Part shown: one piece after another, positions 1 through 9,766 of the stretch
How the letters are laid out: every line of letters starts with the position of its first letter
Position numbering within the stretch: the first letter of the stretch is position 1
Assembly: GCF_014298075.1 (NCBI RefSeq)
Contig: NZ_CP060418.1
Location: 186,001-250,000 of the forward strand
DNA length: 64,000 nt
DNA from: Enterobacter sp. JUb54
GTDB lineage: Bacteria; Pseudomonadota; Gammaproteobacteria; Enterobacterales; Enterobacteriaceae
Direction of reading: 5' to 3'
Translations under genes and position numbers: made by a program
The notes under the pieces: generated by a model
Seen by the model: the letters and a program-made list of their open reading frames with translations, nothing else
Database searches by the model: none
Told to the model about the DNA's origin: nothing

Positions 1-691
1 TATCGGCCAGCGCGATCAGCCAGGTCATCAGCACGATCACCACGATTTTCGCCGCGCCGGCTGCGGGGAACATCCACACCATGGTGGCGACCAGCCAGCC
101 GGAAATAATCGCATTGGCGAACATCTCCATGGGCGTATTTTCCATCACCTTTAAGCTGATATCCTGGAATGCCTGGCGGGTGGGATCGTCAAATATCGGC
201 ATCAGGTTAAAGGCCCACGCGGCAATGGCCGTGCCGATCAGATTCCCGGCCAGCACTACGCCCCACAGACGCATTAACAGGCCAAAATTACCGAGCGTTG
301 GCTTATGCATAATAGGCAGGACTGCCGTGACGGTGTTTTCGGTAAACAACTGCTGGCGGGCCATGATGACAATAACAAACCCGAAGGTATAGCCGAGGTT
401 CTCAAGCAAATAACCGCCGGGAACGTCGCTCAGATGAACATGGAATATCCCTTTTGCCACCATCGACGCTCCCATCGACAGACCGGCGGCTACCGCAGAC
501 CACAGCAGCGCCAGCGCATCGCGCTCCAGCTCTTTTTCTCCTTCCTGGCGGATCTCTTCATGGGTGGCCATGGCGCGGGAGGGCAGGCGTTTCTCATTGA
601 CCTCGATCTCTTTGCCATCCTGTTTTTCCTCGCTCTCAACTTCGATATCTTCGCTATCATGGTGAGAGTGAGATGTCGGTTCTGACGCCAT
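1..691 (-). CDS. yfdC: YfdC, formate/nitrite-transporter-family inner membrane protein (3' end outside window)
   Basis: Reading the minus strand from an ATG at 691 gives MASEPTSHSHHDSEDIEVES and continues open to the window edge, about 230 residues of the roughly 310 expected. A strong GGAGG lies 7-8 bases before this ATG. The first ~65 residues are acidic, charged and cytosolic in character. Several hydrophobic segments follow (for example around GYTFGFVIVIMARQQLFTEN), which fits the FNT channel family. YfdC is a poorly characterised FNT paralogue with a long N-terminal extension; its substrate is not established. It is divergent from mlaA, the same neighbour as in E. coli. The C-terminal part is cut by the window, not by a mutation. 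Confidence 0.9.
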   Translation of the reverse strand, partial: MASEPTSHSHHDSEDIEVESEEKQDGKEIEVNEKRLPSRAMATHEEIRQEGEKELERDALALLWSAVAAGLSMGASMVAKGIFHVHLSDVPGGYLLENLGYTFGFVIVIMARQQLFTENTVTAVLPIMHKPTLGNFGLLMRLWGVVLAGNLIGTAIAAWAFNLMPIFDDPTRQAFQDISLKVMENTPMEMFANAIISGWLVATMVWMFPAAGAAKIVVIVLMTWLIALAD

Positions 692-956
692 ATTGTGTCC
701 TCCAGCGATGTCTCTCTCATAAGCGTAGAGATATTTCCATCGCCTGGTCCAGGAGAACCTCCTATTTTTTAGGTAATGGCAAGTTTAGCAATACGGATAT
801 TGCAAAACATGTATAGAATCGGGTCGCAACAATAATGCCAAAAAGGCTATGCTGAATGCAGGCACCAGATTGCAATGTGTTTCGGGCGAGATCTTCAAGG
901 AGGATGCCGTCCCCGGAGAACCCGCAGCAATAGCCAAAATTAACAGGGAGACACCT

Positions 957-1718
957 ATGAATTTTCGCCTGTCGGCGCTCGCGCTTGGCGCCACATTGCT
1001 GGTGGGATGCGCCAGTTCCAACTCTGGCGATCGGACACAGGGGCGTTCGGACCCGCTTGAAGGGTTTAACCGCACGATGTTTGATTTCAACTTCAACGTG
1101 ATGGACCCGTACCTGCTGCGTCCGGTTGCCGTTGCCTGGCGTGATTATGTCCCGCAGCCAGCGCGTAACGGGCTGAGTAACTTTACCAGCAACCTGGAAG
1201 AGCCGGCGGTGATGGCGAACTACTTCCTGCAGGGCGATCCCTATAAAGGAATGGTGCACTTTACCCGTTTCTTCCTGAACACCCTTCTGGGGATGGGCGG
1301 CCTGATCGACGTCGCCGGTATGGCTAACCCGAAACTTCAGCGTGTTGAACCGCACCGTTTTGGTAGCACCCTGGGTCACTATGGCGTGGGCTATGGTCCG
1401 TATGTACAACTGCCGTTCTATGGCAGCTTCACGCTGCGTGATGAGGGCGGTGATATGGCGGATGGCCTGTACCCGGTGCTCTCCTGGCTGACCTGGCCGA
1501 TGTCGATCGGTAAGTGGGCGGTTGAAGGGATCGAGACCCGTGCTCAGTTGCTGGATTCTGACGGCCTGCTGCGCCAGTCGTCCGACCCGTATATCCTGAT
1601 GCGCGAAGCGTACTTCCAGCGTCATGACTTTATCGCCAACGGCGGTAAACTCACGCCGGCCGATAACCCGAACGCTCAGGCGATTCAGGACGATCTGAAA
1701 GATATCGATTCGCAGTAA
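957..1718 (+). CDS. mlaA: MlaA (VacJ), outer-membrane lipoprotein of the phospholipid-retrieval system
   Basis: A 253-residue lipoprotein. The signal peptide MNFRLSALALGATLLVGC ends in the lipobox LVGC, so Cys18 is lipidated. The body (DPLEGFNRTMFDFNFNVMD and onwards) is the MlaA family. MlaA sits with porins in the outer membrane and removes misplaced phospholipids from the outer leaflet, handing them to MlaC and the MlaFEDB complex; this keeps the membrane asymmetric. The ATG at 957 is chosen over upstream in-frame starts because it begins the signal peptide and has an AGGGAGA ribosome site at 945-951. Length matches the family (about 251). It is transcribed alone and ends at a bidirectional hairpin shared with fadL. 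Confidence 0.96.
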   Translation: MNFRLSALALGATLLVGCASSNSGDRTQGRSDPLEGFNRTMFDFNFNVMDPYLLRPVAVAWRDYVPQPARNGLSNFTSNLEEPAVMANYFLQGDPYKGMVHFTRFFLNTLLGMGGLIDVAGMANPKLQRVEPHRFGSTLGHYGVGYGPYVQLPFYGSFTLRDEGGDMADGLYPVLSWLTWPMSIGKWAVEGIETRAQLLDSDGLLRQSSDPYILMREAYFQRHDFIANGGKLTPADNPNAQAIQDDLKDIDSQ

Positions 1719-1734
1719 GCCATCGCGAGAAAAT

Positions 1735-1766
1735 AAAAAGGGTGAACATGATGTTCACCCTTTTTT
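1735..1766. terminator. Bidirectional Rho-independent terminator between mlaA and fadL
   Basis: A 10-bp perfect stem (GGGTGAACAT / ATGTTCACCC) is flanked by an A-run on the left and a T-run on the right, so it can stop transcription from both convergent genes. Confidence 0.9.
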
Positions 1767-1780
1767 ATATCGTCAGATTA

Positions 1781-3103
1781 TCAGAAGCGGTAGTTGAAGT
1801 TCGCGCCGTACAGCCACGCGGTACCTTCTGAACGGAAGGTGTAAGGACCTTCTTTAATTTCGACGTGCTGACCGTGCATGTAAGACACACCCACGTCAAC
1901 GGAAGCATCTTTGTTGAAGGCGTAGGTGGTACCCGCGCTCAGCCACAGACGATCCTGATCCGGGATGGAAATAGAACGGGTGCTTGCCGGAACCGGGCTA
2001 TCATCGAAGGCGATACCGGTACGGAAGGTCCAGTTATCGTCATAGTAATAGGTGGTCCCCAGCGCGATGCGATAGGCGTCTTTAAAGCTTTCATCTTTAT
2101 AGAACAGCGTCTCGCCATTGCTGCCGGTGGCTTTCAGCTCCTGGAACTGGCTCCAGCTGGTGTAGGTCAGGCTATAGTGAACGGCCCACTGTGGCGCCAC
2201 GCGGTTATAACCGGACAGCTCCCACATTTCTGGCAGGTTCAGGGTCAGAGAACCATCGGTTGTTTGACCGTTGGTGCCCGCCGGCAGGCCGAAGTTACCG
2301 AGGATCTGGTTGTAGGCTGACGGTAAGCTGCTCTTGTAGTTACCATCAAAGTCGATTTTGACTTCTGAACGGTAGGTGAAGCCGTAACGGTTATTCTTGT
2401 CAATTTCATACAGAATACCGGCGTTCCAGCCAAAGCCCCAGGCGTTGCCGTTGAGGTGAGCAATTTGCGTATCGGCAGGAATCTGCGATACCGGGCCTGC
2501 CAGCTGCGGCGGCAGTGCGCCAGAGCCCGCAACGATTTGCCCTAAATCGCCCGCATAGCGTTCGATCTTCGCTTTCGCATAGACCGCATCAAACCCTAAA
2601 CCAAAACTCCAGTTGCTGTTCAGGCGATAGGCGCCGCTCAGGTTGAAGTTAGCGGTGGTGAGGTCTGTTTTTCCGCCCATGCTACCGGCTGCATAATCGT
2701 CAGCATACTCAGTGGCCAGGCCATAGTTAGAGGTAATTGACGCCCCCCAACCGAACTGATCGTTAATCGGGGAAACAAAGTGGAAGTTTGGCACCCACGC
2801 GGTTGGCGCAATGTTATCCGCATTCAGGCTTTTCCCCGTCGGGGAGGTGCCGGAAATATTAACATTCGGATCGACAAACACGGCGCCCGCAGACATTGTC
2901 GGGCGATCAAACATCATAATCAGCGCTGGGTTACGGCTGGCGTTGCCCGCATCGTCAGCAATTGCACCTTCACCGGAATAGGCACGACCAAGGCCTGATG
3001 AAGAGAATTCGTTTAACTGAAAGCCTGCTGACCAGGCCTGTGTTGAAACAAGTGCTACAGCCACTGCGAGGGCAGATTGGGTAAAGCGGGTTTTCTGGCT
3101 CAT
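1781..3103 (-). CDS. fadL: FadL, outer-membrane long-chain fatty acid transporter
   Basis: A 440-residue outer-membrane beta-barrel protein. [20 protein letters not shown] begins a cleavable signal peptide ending near AWSA; the mature N-terminus [20 protein letters not shown] forms the hatch that plugs the FadL barrel. The C-terminus ends in an aromatic residue (NFNYRF), as expected for BAM recognition. FadL takes up long-chain fatty acids by lateral diffusion and also serves as a phage receptor. Two ATGs lie 6 bases apart (3109, 3103); the second is preferred because the GAGG at 3112-3115 is 8 bases before it and too close to the first. Regulation is likely by FadR, with candidate sites upstream. 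Confidence 0.96.
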   Translation of the reverse strand: MSQKTRFTQSALAVAVALVSTQAWSAGFQLNEFSSSGLGRAYSGEGAIADDAGNASRNPALIMMFDRPTMSAGAVFVDPNVNISGTSPTGKSLNADNIAPTAWVPNFHFVSPINDQFGWGASITSNYGLATEYADDYAAGSMGGKTDLTTANFNLSGAYRLNSNWSFGLGFDAVYAKAKIERYAGDLGQIVAGSGALPPQLAGPVSQIPADTQIAHLNGNAWGFGWNAGILYEIDKNNRYGFTYRSEVKIDFDGNYKSSLPSAYNQILGNFGLPAGTNGQTTDGSLTLNLPEMWELSGYNRVAPQWAVHYSLTYTSWSQFQELKATGSNGETLFYKDESFKDAYRIALGTTYYYDDNWTFRTGIAFDDSPVPASTRSISIPDQDRLWLSAGTTYAFNKDASVDVGVSYMHGQHVEIKEGPYTFRSEGTAWLYGANFNYRF

Positions 3104-3190
3104 GCCCATAACCTCATTGAGTTATTTTTATTTAAACTATGTTACATGCCGTAACAGAAGCGCGAAGTGTAGGGTCTGCTTTACGACAGA

Positions 3191-3229
3191 GAAATCAGAC
3201 CAGTGCGCTGAGTATAGGTCTGACCAGAT
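3191..3229 (-). promoter_or_regulatory. Candidate FadR operators upstream of fadL
   Basis: On the minus strand, 3229-3214 reads ATCTGGTCAGACCTAT, close to the FadR consensus TGG-N5-CCA. A second, weaker half-matching copy (ACTGGTCTGATTT) lies at 3204-3192. Two FadR sites near the fadL promoter are known in E. coli, where FadR represses until acyl-CoA releases it. Not tested here. Confidence 0.65.
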
Positions 3230-3353
3230 GAGATGTTGCAAGTTTGTTTATGAGATTTTTCAATTGTGATGCGAAAAAAGCGATCCAGCTGGCAAATTTG
3301 CCCCCACAGGTATTAGCCAAAGCGGGTATTTCTTGTTTTGGATCATTTTTAAG

Positions 3354-3369
3354 TGTGATTTCGGTCACT
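3354..3369. promoter_or_regulatory. Candidate CRP site between fadL and yfcZ
   Basis: TGTGATTTCGGTCACT matches the CRP consensus TGTGA-N6-TCACA at nine of ten fixed positions, and the symmetry extends outward (AAG ... CTT). Catabolite control of fadL is known in E. coli; the site could serve either gene. Confidence 0.55.
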
Positions 3370-3475
3370 TAGGACTTTTGTTGTCATTAACGACTGGAGG
3401 CAGCCCCCGGCCGGGCGTAAAATAAGCATATTAATTGTCTGGCACCATTGAGTGCATATACAGAGGAAATCTACG

Positions 3476-3760
3476 ATGAGTAAAGTTAGTGCAGATGAAA
3501 CCCCGGTTTGCTGCTGTATGGATGTTGGCACCATTATGGACAACACCGATTGCACCGCCTCTTACAGCCGCGTGTTTGCCAACCGCGCTGAAGCAGACGA
3601 AACGCTTGCTGCGTTGACTGAAAGAGCCCGTGGCGTGGAGTCTGAGCCGTGCAAAATCACCCCGACATTTACTGATGTCGAAGGCGGCGTACAGATGGAC
3701 ATCGATTTTGTTTTCAGCTGCGAAGCTGAAACCCTGATTTTCCAGCTCGGCCTGCGTTAA
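3476..3760 (+). CDS. yfcZ: YfcZ, small DUF406-family protein
   Basis: A 94-residue protein that starts MSKVSADETPVCCCMDVGTI and has a cluster of three cysteines at residues 12-14, with further cysteines later (EPCKITP, FSCEAE). This fits the DUF406/YfcZ-YiiS family, whose role is unknown. The ATG at 3476 is chosen because GAGGA at 3463-3467 is well placed and the length equals that of E. coli YfcZ; an in-frame ATG 24 bases upstream has no such site. It lies between fadL and fadI as in E. coli and ends at its own hairpin, so it is probably not part of fadIJ. Confidence 0.9.
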   Translation: MSKVSADETPVCCCMDVGTIMDNTDCTASYSRVFANRAEADETLAALTERARGVESEPCKITPTFTDVEGGVQMDIDFVFSCEAETLIFQLGLR

Positions 3761-3767
3761 TTCCCCC

Positions 3768-3798
3768 AACGCCCCCATCTGCGGGGCGTTCTCTTTTC
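3768..3798 (+). terminator. Terminator after yfcZ
   Basis: An 8-bp stem AACGCCCC / GGGGCGTT with a 7-base loop, followed by CTCTTTTC. Confidence 0.75.
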
Positions 3799-3871
3799 CA
3801 TTCAATGTGTTTTGGCTCCCACTTTTTCTCTTCACCGATTGGCTTAATGTAAAAAATTAGTTAAAACTGTT

Positions 3872-3888
3872 ATCAGGTCAGACCACTT
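3872..3888 (+). promoter_or_regulatory. Candidate FadR operator of fadIJ
   Basis: ATCAGGTCAGACCACTT sits 28 bases before the fadI start and matches the FadR pattern GG-N5-CCA. FadR repression of fadIJ is known in E. coli. Confidence 0.65.
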
Positions 3889-3915
3889 GGTTTTATCGGT
3901 TAACAGGGGAAAGTC

Positions 3916-5226
3916 ATGAGTCAGGCATTACCGCTTGTCACCCGTCAGGGCGATCGCATTGCCATTGTCAGCGGTTTACGTACCCCGTTTGCCCGTCAGG
4001 CAACGGTATTTCACGGTGTTCCCGCCGTCGATTTGGGAAAAATGGTCATCAGTGAAATGCTGGCTCGCAGCGACATCCCCCCGGAAATGATTGAACAACT
4101 GGTGTTTGGCCAGGTGGTTCAGATGCCGGAAGCTCCTAATATTGCTCGCGAAATTGTGCTTGGTACCGGCATGAGCGTGCACACCGATGCCTACAGCGTG
4201 AGCCGCGCCTGCGCCACCAGTTTTCAGGCCGTTGCCAACGTGGCGGAAAGCCTGATGGCCGGGACTATCAACGCCGGTATTGCCGGCGGTGCTGACTCTT
4301 CCTCCGTATTACCTATCGGCGTCAGTAAAAAACTGGCCCGCACGCTGGTGGACGCCAATAAAGCACGAACCCTCGGACAGCGCCTGAAGCTGTTCTCCCG
4401 GCTACGTCTGCGCGATCTTTTACCGGTACCGCCCGCGGTGGCGGAATATTCGACCGGATTACGCATGGGCGATACCGCGGAGCAGATGGCGAAAAGCTGG
4501 GGCATTACCCGCGAACAGCAGGATGCGCTGGCGCATCGTTCACACCAGTTGGCCGCCAAAGCCTGGGAAGAGGGCAAGCTAGCGGCAGAAGTGATGACCG
4601 CCTATGCGCCGCCGTTCCGCGAGCCGCTGGAAAATGACAACAACATTCGTAAAAATTCAACTCTGGCTGATTACCAAAAGTTACGGCCGGCATTCGATCG
4701 CAAGCATGGGACGGTCACCGCCGCCAACAGTACGCCGTTAACCGACGGCGCGGCGGCAGTCATCATGATGACCGAATCCCGCGCCAGATCGCTGGGATTA
4801 ACCCCGCTGGGCTACCTGCGCAGCTACGCCTTTACCGCCATTGATGTGCGCCAGGACATGCTCCTGGGGCCGGCCTGGTCAACGCCGCTGGCGCTGGAGC
4901 GGGCGGGGTTGACGCTGGCTGATTTAACGTTGATCGACATGCATGAAGCTTTTGCTGCGCAAACGCTGGCGAATCTGCAATGTCTTGCCAGCGACCGTTT
5001 CGCCCGCGAAGTCCTGGGCCGCTCGCAGGCCACCGGGGAAGTGGATGAGAGCAAATTTAACGTGCTGGGCGGTTCCATCGCTTACGGGCACCCCTTCGCC
5101 GCCACCGGCGCGCGAATGATCACTCAGACGCTGCATGAACTGCGGCGCAGAGGTGGTGGATTTGGTCTGGTCACCGCCTGTGCGGCGGGCGGGCTTGGCG
5201 CGGCGATGATTCTGGAGGCCGAATAA
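3916..5226 (+). CDS. fadI: FadI, 3-ketoacyl-CoA thiolase of the anaerobic beta-oxidation complex
   Basis: A 436-residue thiolase that cleaves 3-ketoacyl-CoA with CoA to acetyl-CoA and a shortened acyl-CoA. The catalytic set is intact: nucleophile Cys99 in SRACATS, His392 in YGHPFAATG, and Cys422 in TACAAGGLG near the C-terminus. The length and these positions equal those of E. coli FadI. It forms an alpha2beta2 complex with FadJ, which is encoded immediately downstream with a one-base stop/start overlap (TAATG), so the two are translationally coupled. The ribosome site is the AGGGGAAA at 3905-3912. It is likely FadR-repressed through the site at 3872-3888. Confidence 0.97.
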   Translation: MSQALPLVTRQGDRIAIVSGLRTPFARQATVFHGVPAVDLGKMVISEMLARSDIPPEMIEQLVFGQVVQMPEAPNIAREIVLGTGMSVHTDAYSVSRACATSFQAVANVAESLMAGTINAGIAGGADSSSVLPIGVSKKLARTLVDANKARTLGQRLKLFSRLRLRDLLPVPPAVAEYSTGLRMGDTAEQMAKSWGITREQQDALAHRSHQLAAKAWEEGKLAAEVMTAYAPPFREPLENDNNIRKNSTLADYQKLRPAFDRKHGTVTAANSTPLTDGAAAVIMMTESRARSLGLTPLGYLRSYAFTAIDVRQDMLLGPAWSTPLALERAGLTLADLTLIDMHEAFAAQTLANLQCLASDRFAREVLGRSQATGEVDESKFNVLGGSIAYGHPFAATGARMITQTLHELRRRGGGFGLVTACAAGGLGAAMILEAE

Positions 5227-7370
5227 TGGAAATGGCATCGGCATTTACGCTTGATATTCGCCCGGACAACGTGGCGGTGATCACCATCGACACGCCGGGT
5301 GAAAAGATGAACACCCTGAAGGCGGAGTTTGGCCAGCAGGTACGGGCGATCGTTCGCCAGATCCGCGACAATAAATCCCTGCGCGGCGTGGTGCTGATTT
5401 CCGCCAAACCGGACAACTTTATTGCCGGAGCGGATATCAACATGATTGCCCGCTGTACCAGCGCACAAGAAGCTGAAGCCCTGGCTCGCCAGGGACAGCA
5501 GATTATGGCCGAGATCCACGGCCTGACGATCCCGGTGATTGCCGCGATTCATGGCGCCTGCCTCGGCGGCGGTCTCGAACTGGCGCTGGCCTGTCATGGC
5601 CGGGTGTGCAGCGACGATGACAAAACGCGCTTAGGCCTGCCGGAGGTGCAGCTGGGCCTGCTGCCGGGCTCCGGCGGTACTCAACGACTCCCGCGTCTGA
5701 TTGGCGTCAGCAGCGCGTTGGAGATGATCCTGACCGGTAAACAGCTTCGCCCACGACAGGCGCTCAAGGCGGGCCTGGTCGATGATGTGGTCCCGCAGGC
5801 TATCCTGCTGCAGACGGCGGTTGAGCTGGCGCTGAAAGAGCGTCCGGCCAGCCGCAATGTGCCGGTACGCGAGCGGGTGCTGGCCGGGCCGCTGGGGCGC
5901 AGCCTGCTGTTCCATTTGGTGGGGAAAAAGACGCGGCAGAAAACGCAGGGCAACTATCCTGCTGCCGAACGTATTCTGCAGGTCATTGAAAATGGGTTAG
6001 CCCACGGCTGTAGCAGCGGCTACGCCGAGGAGGCGCGCGCCTTTGGTGAGCTGGCAATGACGCCGCAGTCGCAAGCTTTACGCTCGATATTTTTCGCCAG
6101 TACGGATCTGAAGAAAGATCGCGGAGCCGATGCGCAGGCCGCCCCGTTACGCAGTATCGGGATCCTCGGCGGCGGTCTGATGGGCGGGGGGATTGCTTAT
6201 GTGACCGCCAGCAAAGGCGGGCTGCCGGTGCGTATCAAAGATATTCAGACCCGTGGCATCAATCATGCGTTGAAATACAGCTGGGAGCTGCTCGACAAGC
6301 AGGTTCGTCGTCGCTATTTGCGGGCCAGCGAGCGGGATCGCCAGCTAGCGCTGATGTCAGGTTCCACGGATTATCAAGGATTTGCCCATCGTGATGTGGT
6401 GATTGAAGCCGTATTTGAAGATTTAGCGCTGAAACAGCAGATGGTGGCAGAAGTCGAAGCGCACTGCGGCCCGGAGACTATCTTCGCTTCAAACACTTCG
6501 TCACTGCCGATCGGCGATATCGCGGCCCAGGCCGCGCGGCCTCAGCAGGTCATTGGTCTGCATTACTTTAGCCCGGTCGAAAAAATGCCGCTGGTCGAAG
6601 TGATCCCTCACCAAAATACCGATCAGCAAACGATAGCGACGGTGGTGAAACTGGCCAAACTGCAAGGCAAAACCCCGATTGTGGTGGCCGATAAAGCGGG
6701 CTTCTACGTGAACCGTATTCTGGCGCCTTACGTCAACGAGGCGATGCGCTTGCTGACAGAAGGTGAGCCCATTGAACATATCGATAAGTCGTTGGTGAAG
6801 TTCGGTTTTCCGGTGGGGCCCATTCAGTTACTGGACGAGGTCGGGATCGATACCGGCACCAAAATTATCCCGGTTCTGGAGTCTGCCTGGGGAGAACGTT
6901 TTAGTCCGCCTGCAAATATCATTGATGCGATCTTGAAGGACGATCGCAAAGGTAGAAAAAATAGCCGTGGTTTCTATCTTTATGAGACAAAAGGGCGTAC
7001 AAGCAAAAAACGACCTGATGCCGCCGTTTATTCGCTGCTGGGTGTTTCTGCCCCGCAGGCGCGTTTATCCGCGCAGCAGATTACCGAGCGTTGCGTGATG
7101 ATGATGCTTAACGAAGCCGCGCGTTGCTTCGATGAGCAGGTGATTCGCAGCGCACGCGATGGCGACATCGGTGCGGTGTTTGGTATTGGCTTCCCGCCGT
7201 TCCTTGGCGGCCCGTTCCGTTATATGGATACGCTCGGCGCGGGTGAAGTTGTTGCCATCTTGCAACGTCTGGCCGCTCAGTACGGTCCACGTTTTACACC
7301 ATGTGAAAATTTATTGCGCATGGCCGAGCAGGGGGCAACCTTTTGGCCCACTGGCGAACGGACGACCTAA
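5226..7370 (+). CDS. fadJ: FadJ, multifunctional enoyl-CoA hydratase / 3-hydroxyacyl-CoA dehydrogenase / epimerase
   Basis: A 714-residue fusion. Residues ~1-190 are a crotonase domain with oxyanion-hole and acid/base motifs ([44 protein letters not shown]). A Rossmann NAD-binding domain starts near residue 312 ([13 protein letters not shown]), and the dehydrogenase signature [12 protein letters not shown] is at ~444-455. The C-terminal dimer-type domain follows. It hydrates and oxidises 2-enoyl-CoA and hands 3-ketoacyl-CoA to FadI. Overlap with the fadI stop codon means the ATG at 5226 is fixed by coupling. Full family length; nothing is broken. Confidence 0.97.
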   Translation: MEMASAFTLDIRPDNVAVITIDTPGEKMNTLKAEFGQQVRAIVRQIRDNKSLRGVVLISAKPDNFIAGADINMIARCTSAQEAEALARQGQQIMAEIHGLTIPVIAAIHGACLGGGLELALACHGRVCSDDDKTRLGLPEVQLGLLPGSGGTQRLPRLIGVSSALEMILTGKQLRPRQALKAGLVDDVVPQAILLQTAVELALKERPASRNVPVRERVLAGPLGRSLLFHLVGKKTRQKTQGNYPAAERILQVIENGLAHGCSSGYAEEARAFGELAMTPQSQALRSIFFASTDLKKDRGADAQAAPLRSIGILGGGLMGGGIAYVTASKGGLPVRIKDIQTRGINHALKYSWELLDKQVRRRYLRASERDRQLALMSGSTDYQGFAHRDVVIEAVFEDLALKQQMVAEVEAHCGPETIFASNTSSLPIGDIAAQAARPQQVIGLHYFSPVEKMPLVEVIPHQNTDQQTIATVVKLAKLQGKTPIVVADKAGFYVNRILAPYVNEAMRLLTEGEPIEHIDKSLVKFGFPVGPIQLLDEVGIDTGTKIIPVLESAWGERFSPPANIIDAILKDDRKGRKNSRGFYLYETKGRTSKKRPDAAVYSLLGVSAPQARLSAQQITERCVMMMLNEAARCFDEQVIRSARDGDIGAVFGIGFPPFLGGPFRYMDTLGAGEVVAILQRLAAQYGPRFTPCENLLRMAEQGATFWPTGERTT

Positions 7371-7579
7371 GTTTTGGTCAAAGAAGATAATTCCGGCGAT
7401 GAACGACGCTGTTGGTTGGCTGTTTTGTAAACGATCATTGACTATACTTACGCCATTGAGGTAAAAAACAGCGTTTCATTCGTTGGATGAATCAGGCACA
7501 ATGCCCGGCCACCGGGTCGACTGCGTGCTTTCTATGCAGGTAAGACTGCGGTGCTTCTGGTTAACAAAAGCGGTGCAAT

Positions 7580-8065
7580 ATGCAAGTTTTTATCATGCGT
7601 CACGGCGACGCTGCCCTCGATGCAGCCAGTGACTCGGTTCGTCCATTAACCGTATGTGGTTGTGATGAATCCCGTCAGATGGCAACCTGGCTGAAAGGCC
7701 AGAAAGTGGATATTGAACGGGTTCTGGTGAGTCCTTACCTGCGTGCACAACAGACGCTGGATGTGGTAAGAGAGTGCATGAACCTGCCTGAAAATGTCGA
7801 CGTGATGCCGGAGCTCACGCCGTGTGGCGATGTGGGCATGGTCAACGCCTGGCTTCAGACGCTGGCAAATGAAGGTGTCTCAACGGTGCTGGTCGTTTCG
7901 CACCTGCCGCTGGTGGGGTATCTCGTCTCAGAGCTGTGTCCGGGAGAAACTCCCCCGATGTTTACAACGTCGGCCATTGCCTGCGTCACGCTGGATGCGG
8001 ACGGCAAAGGTGAGTTTACCTGGCAGATGAGCCCCTGCAATCTGAAGATGGCAAAAGCTATCTAA
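7580..8065 (+). CDS. sixA: SixA, phosphohistidine phosphatase
   Basis: A 161-residue phosphoglycerate-mutase-fold phosphatase. The signature MRHG at residues 6-9 supplies catalytic His8, and a second conserved His lies in VVSHLPLVGYL. SixA removes phosphate from histidine; it was first assigned to the HPt domain of ArcB and later to NPr of the nitrogen PTS, so its role is signalling rather than metabolism. It stands alone between fadJ and the convergent smrB. About 200 bases upstream are non-coding and probably hold its promoter (a TATACT hexamer is present at 7443-7448), but no convincing -35 was seen. Confidence 0.93.
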   Translation: MQVFIMRHGDAALDAASDSVRPLTVCGCDESRQMATWLKGQKVDIERVLVSPYLRAQQTLDVVRECMNLPENVDVMPELTPCGDVGMVNAWLQTLANEGVSTVLVVSHLPLVGYLVSELCPGETPPMFTTSAIACVTLDADGKGEFTWQMSPCNLKMAKAI

Positions 8066-8072
8066 TCTCCCT

Positions 8073-8101
8073 CCGGAGCATCCGTATTACGGAAGCTCCG
8101 G
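8073..8101. repeat. Inverted repeat at the sixA/smrB convergent junction
   Basis: CCGGAGCATCCGTA and TACGGAAGCTCCGG form a 14-bp near-perfect hairpin with a one-base loop. It includes the smrB stop codon. No T-run follows, so it may act as a structured 3' end rather than a classic terminator. Confidence 0.6.
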
Positions 8102-8638
8102 CGGTTGCCACTCTTCCACCTCAATCAGTACCAGCAGTGCGGCGTCTCCGCCGTACTCTTTTGGTGCCTGATGAAACGCCATAATATGCGGATGTTGTGC
8201 CAGCCACAGCGGCGTTTGCTGCTTGAGAATGTGCTTGCCATGACCGTGCATCACGCAGGCGCAAAAAACATGCTCCCGACGACAGGCGGCGATCAGCGCC
8301 CCCAGCTCCTGCTTGGCCTGCTGCTGGGTTAAGCCATGCAGATCGAGGAACAGCTCCGGCGAATAATCCCCGCGGCGCAGTTTTTTCAGCTCAAAATGGC
8401 TTACATCAGCGCGGACGTATTTTGCCGACCCTTCGCTATTCAGCAGCGGCTGAAACTCATCCGAAAAATAGTGGCTGTTATCCACCTGCTCCTGCAGTAA
8501 ACGCTTGGGCGGTACGTCGGTGATTTTCTTGCGCAGCGGGCGGTGAACGATCGTGTCCTGCTTAATCTGACGGGTACCGGTCATTAGCTGACGGAACAGC
8601 GCCTGATCCTCGTCGCTTAGCGATGTTTTCTTTTTCAT
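8087..8638 (-). CDS. smrB: SmrB, ribosome-collision endonuclease
   Basis: A 183-residue protein with a charged N-terminal extension ([19 protein letters not shown]) and a C-terminal Smr domain. The Smr signatures DLHG (residues 99-102) and HGHGK (131-135) are intact. In E. coli SmrB binds the interface of collided ribosomes and cuts the mRNA between them, opening the way for tmRNA rescue. The N-terminal helix is the ribosome hook in that model. It is convergent with sixA and divergent from prmB, as in E. coli. Confidence 0.93.
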   Translation of the reverse strand: MKKKTSLSDEDQALFRQLMTGTRQIKQDTIVHRPLRKKITDVPPKRLLQEQVDNSHYFSDEFQPLLNSEGSAKYVRADVSHFELKKLRRGDYSPELFLDLHGLTQQQAKQELGALIAACRREHVFCACVMHGHGKHILKQQTPLWLAQHPHIMAFHQAPKEYGGDAALLVLIEVEEWQPPELP

Positions 8639-8804
8639 TGCCCACTCTCATCATTTCTTTTCGCTAGTTTACCCGACTCGGCCTCTGTTCAGGCAAGCAA
8701 AACGTATTTTTCCCCGCCGGCCCGACGTAAGAATGCTGATTTATCGCCGTCTTCGTGGCAAACTAGCCGCCGAAATTACCGTATAGCGTGTCCTGGAGGA
8801 TGGC

Positions 8805-9737
8805 GTGGATAAAATTTTTGTTGATGAAGCAGTCAATGAGCTGCATACCATTCAGGACATGTTGCGTTGGGCTGTCAGCCGCTTTAGCGCGGCGAATATC
8901 TGGTATGGCCATGGGACCGATAACCCGTGGGATGAAGCGGTACAGCTGGTGCTGCCTTCGCTGTACCTGCCGCTGGATATCCCGGAGGACATGCATACCG
9001 CCCGTCTGACATCCAGTGAAAAACACCGCATTGTTGAACGCGTGATCCGTCGTATCAACGAACGTATCCCGGTGGCTTACCTGACCAATAAAGCCTGGTT
9101 CTGCGGCCACGAGTTCTTCGTTGATGAGCGGGTGCTGGTGCCGCGCTCCCCGATTGGCGAACTGATCAATAACCACTTCTCCGGCCTGATTGACCATCAG
9201 CCACAGCATATTCTCGACATGTGCACCGGCAGCGGCTGCATTGCGATTGCCTGCGCCTACTCCTTCCCGGAAGCGGAAGTGGACGCGGTGGATATTTCCA
9301 TCGACGCGCTGGCCGTTGCTGAACAAAACGTCGAAGCGCACGGCCTGATCCACCAGGTGACGCCGATTCGTTCCGATCTGTTCCGCGACCTGCCGAAAGT
9401 GCAGTACGACCTGATCGTCACCAACCCGCCGTACGTTGATGAAGAAGATATGTCCGATCTGCCGGGTGAATATCGCCACGAGCCGGTGCTGGGTCTGGCC
9501 TCCGGCAGCGATGGCCTGAAGCTGACGCGCCGCATCCTCGGCAACGCACCGGATTATCTCAGCGACGACGGGATTCTGATTTGTGAAGTCGGTAACAGCA
9601 TGGTACATCTGATTGAGCAGTATCCGGACGTGCCGTTTACCTGGCTCGAGTTTGATAATGGCGGGGATGGCGTCTTCATGCTGACCAAATCACAGCTGAT
9701 CGCTGCCCGCGCGCATTTCGGCATTTATAAAGACTAA
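8805..9737 (+). CDS. prmB: PrmB, N5-glutamine methyltransferase of ribosomal protein uL3
   Basis: A 310-residue S-adenosylmethionine-dependent methyltransferase. The AdoMet loop [14 protein letters not shown] begins near residue 138, and the substrate-glutamine motif NPPY is at 207-210. It methylates a glutamine of ribosomal protein L3 during large-subunit assembly. The start is a GTG at 8805, with GGAGG five bases upstream (8795-8799), giving exactly the E. coli length. It is the first gene of a tight run into aroC, mepA, yfcA and epmC, so transcription of the group is probably shared. Confidence 0.96.
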   Translation: MDKIFVDEAVNELHTIQDMLRWAVSRFSAANIWYGHGTDNPWDEAVQLVLPSLYLPLDIPEDMHTARLTSSEKHRIVERVIRRINERIPVAYLTNKAWFCGHEFFVDERVLVPRSPIGELINNHFSGLIDHQPQHILDMCTGSGCIAIACAYSFPEAEVDAVDISIDALAVAEQNVEAHGLIHQVTPIRSDLFRDLPKVQYDLIVTNPPYVDEEDMSDLPGEYRHEPVLGLASGSDGLKLTRRILGNAPDYLSDDGILICEVGNSMVHLIEQYPDVPFTWLEFDNGGDGVFMLTKSQLIAARAHFGIYKD

Positions 9738-9766
9738 AAACAACACGCAAACATGACGGAGCCGTG

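Larger units (their letters stand above)
3104..3475. other. fadL-yfcZ divergent intergenic region
   Basis: A 372-base non-coding stretch between divergent fadL and yfcZ. It holds the fadL ribosome site, the two FadR-like operators, a CRP-like palindrome at 3354-3369 and the yfcZ ribosome site (GAGGA at 3463-3467). No additional gene was recognised. Confidence 0.7.

Noticed and set aside
490-720. 76-residue reading frame on the minus strand over the yfdC start
   Set aside because: It is out of frame with yfdC, which has a good ribosome site and a membrane-protein sequence; the short frame is very basic and has no family features.
762-1625. Long minus-strand frame opposite mlaA
   Set aside because: It mirrors the codon pattern of mlaA, lacks a ribosome site and shows no recognisable domain.
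7412-7467. Promoter of sixA
   Set aside because: TATACT and TTGACT hexamers are present, but not at acceptable spacing to one another, so no promoter is claimed.
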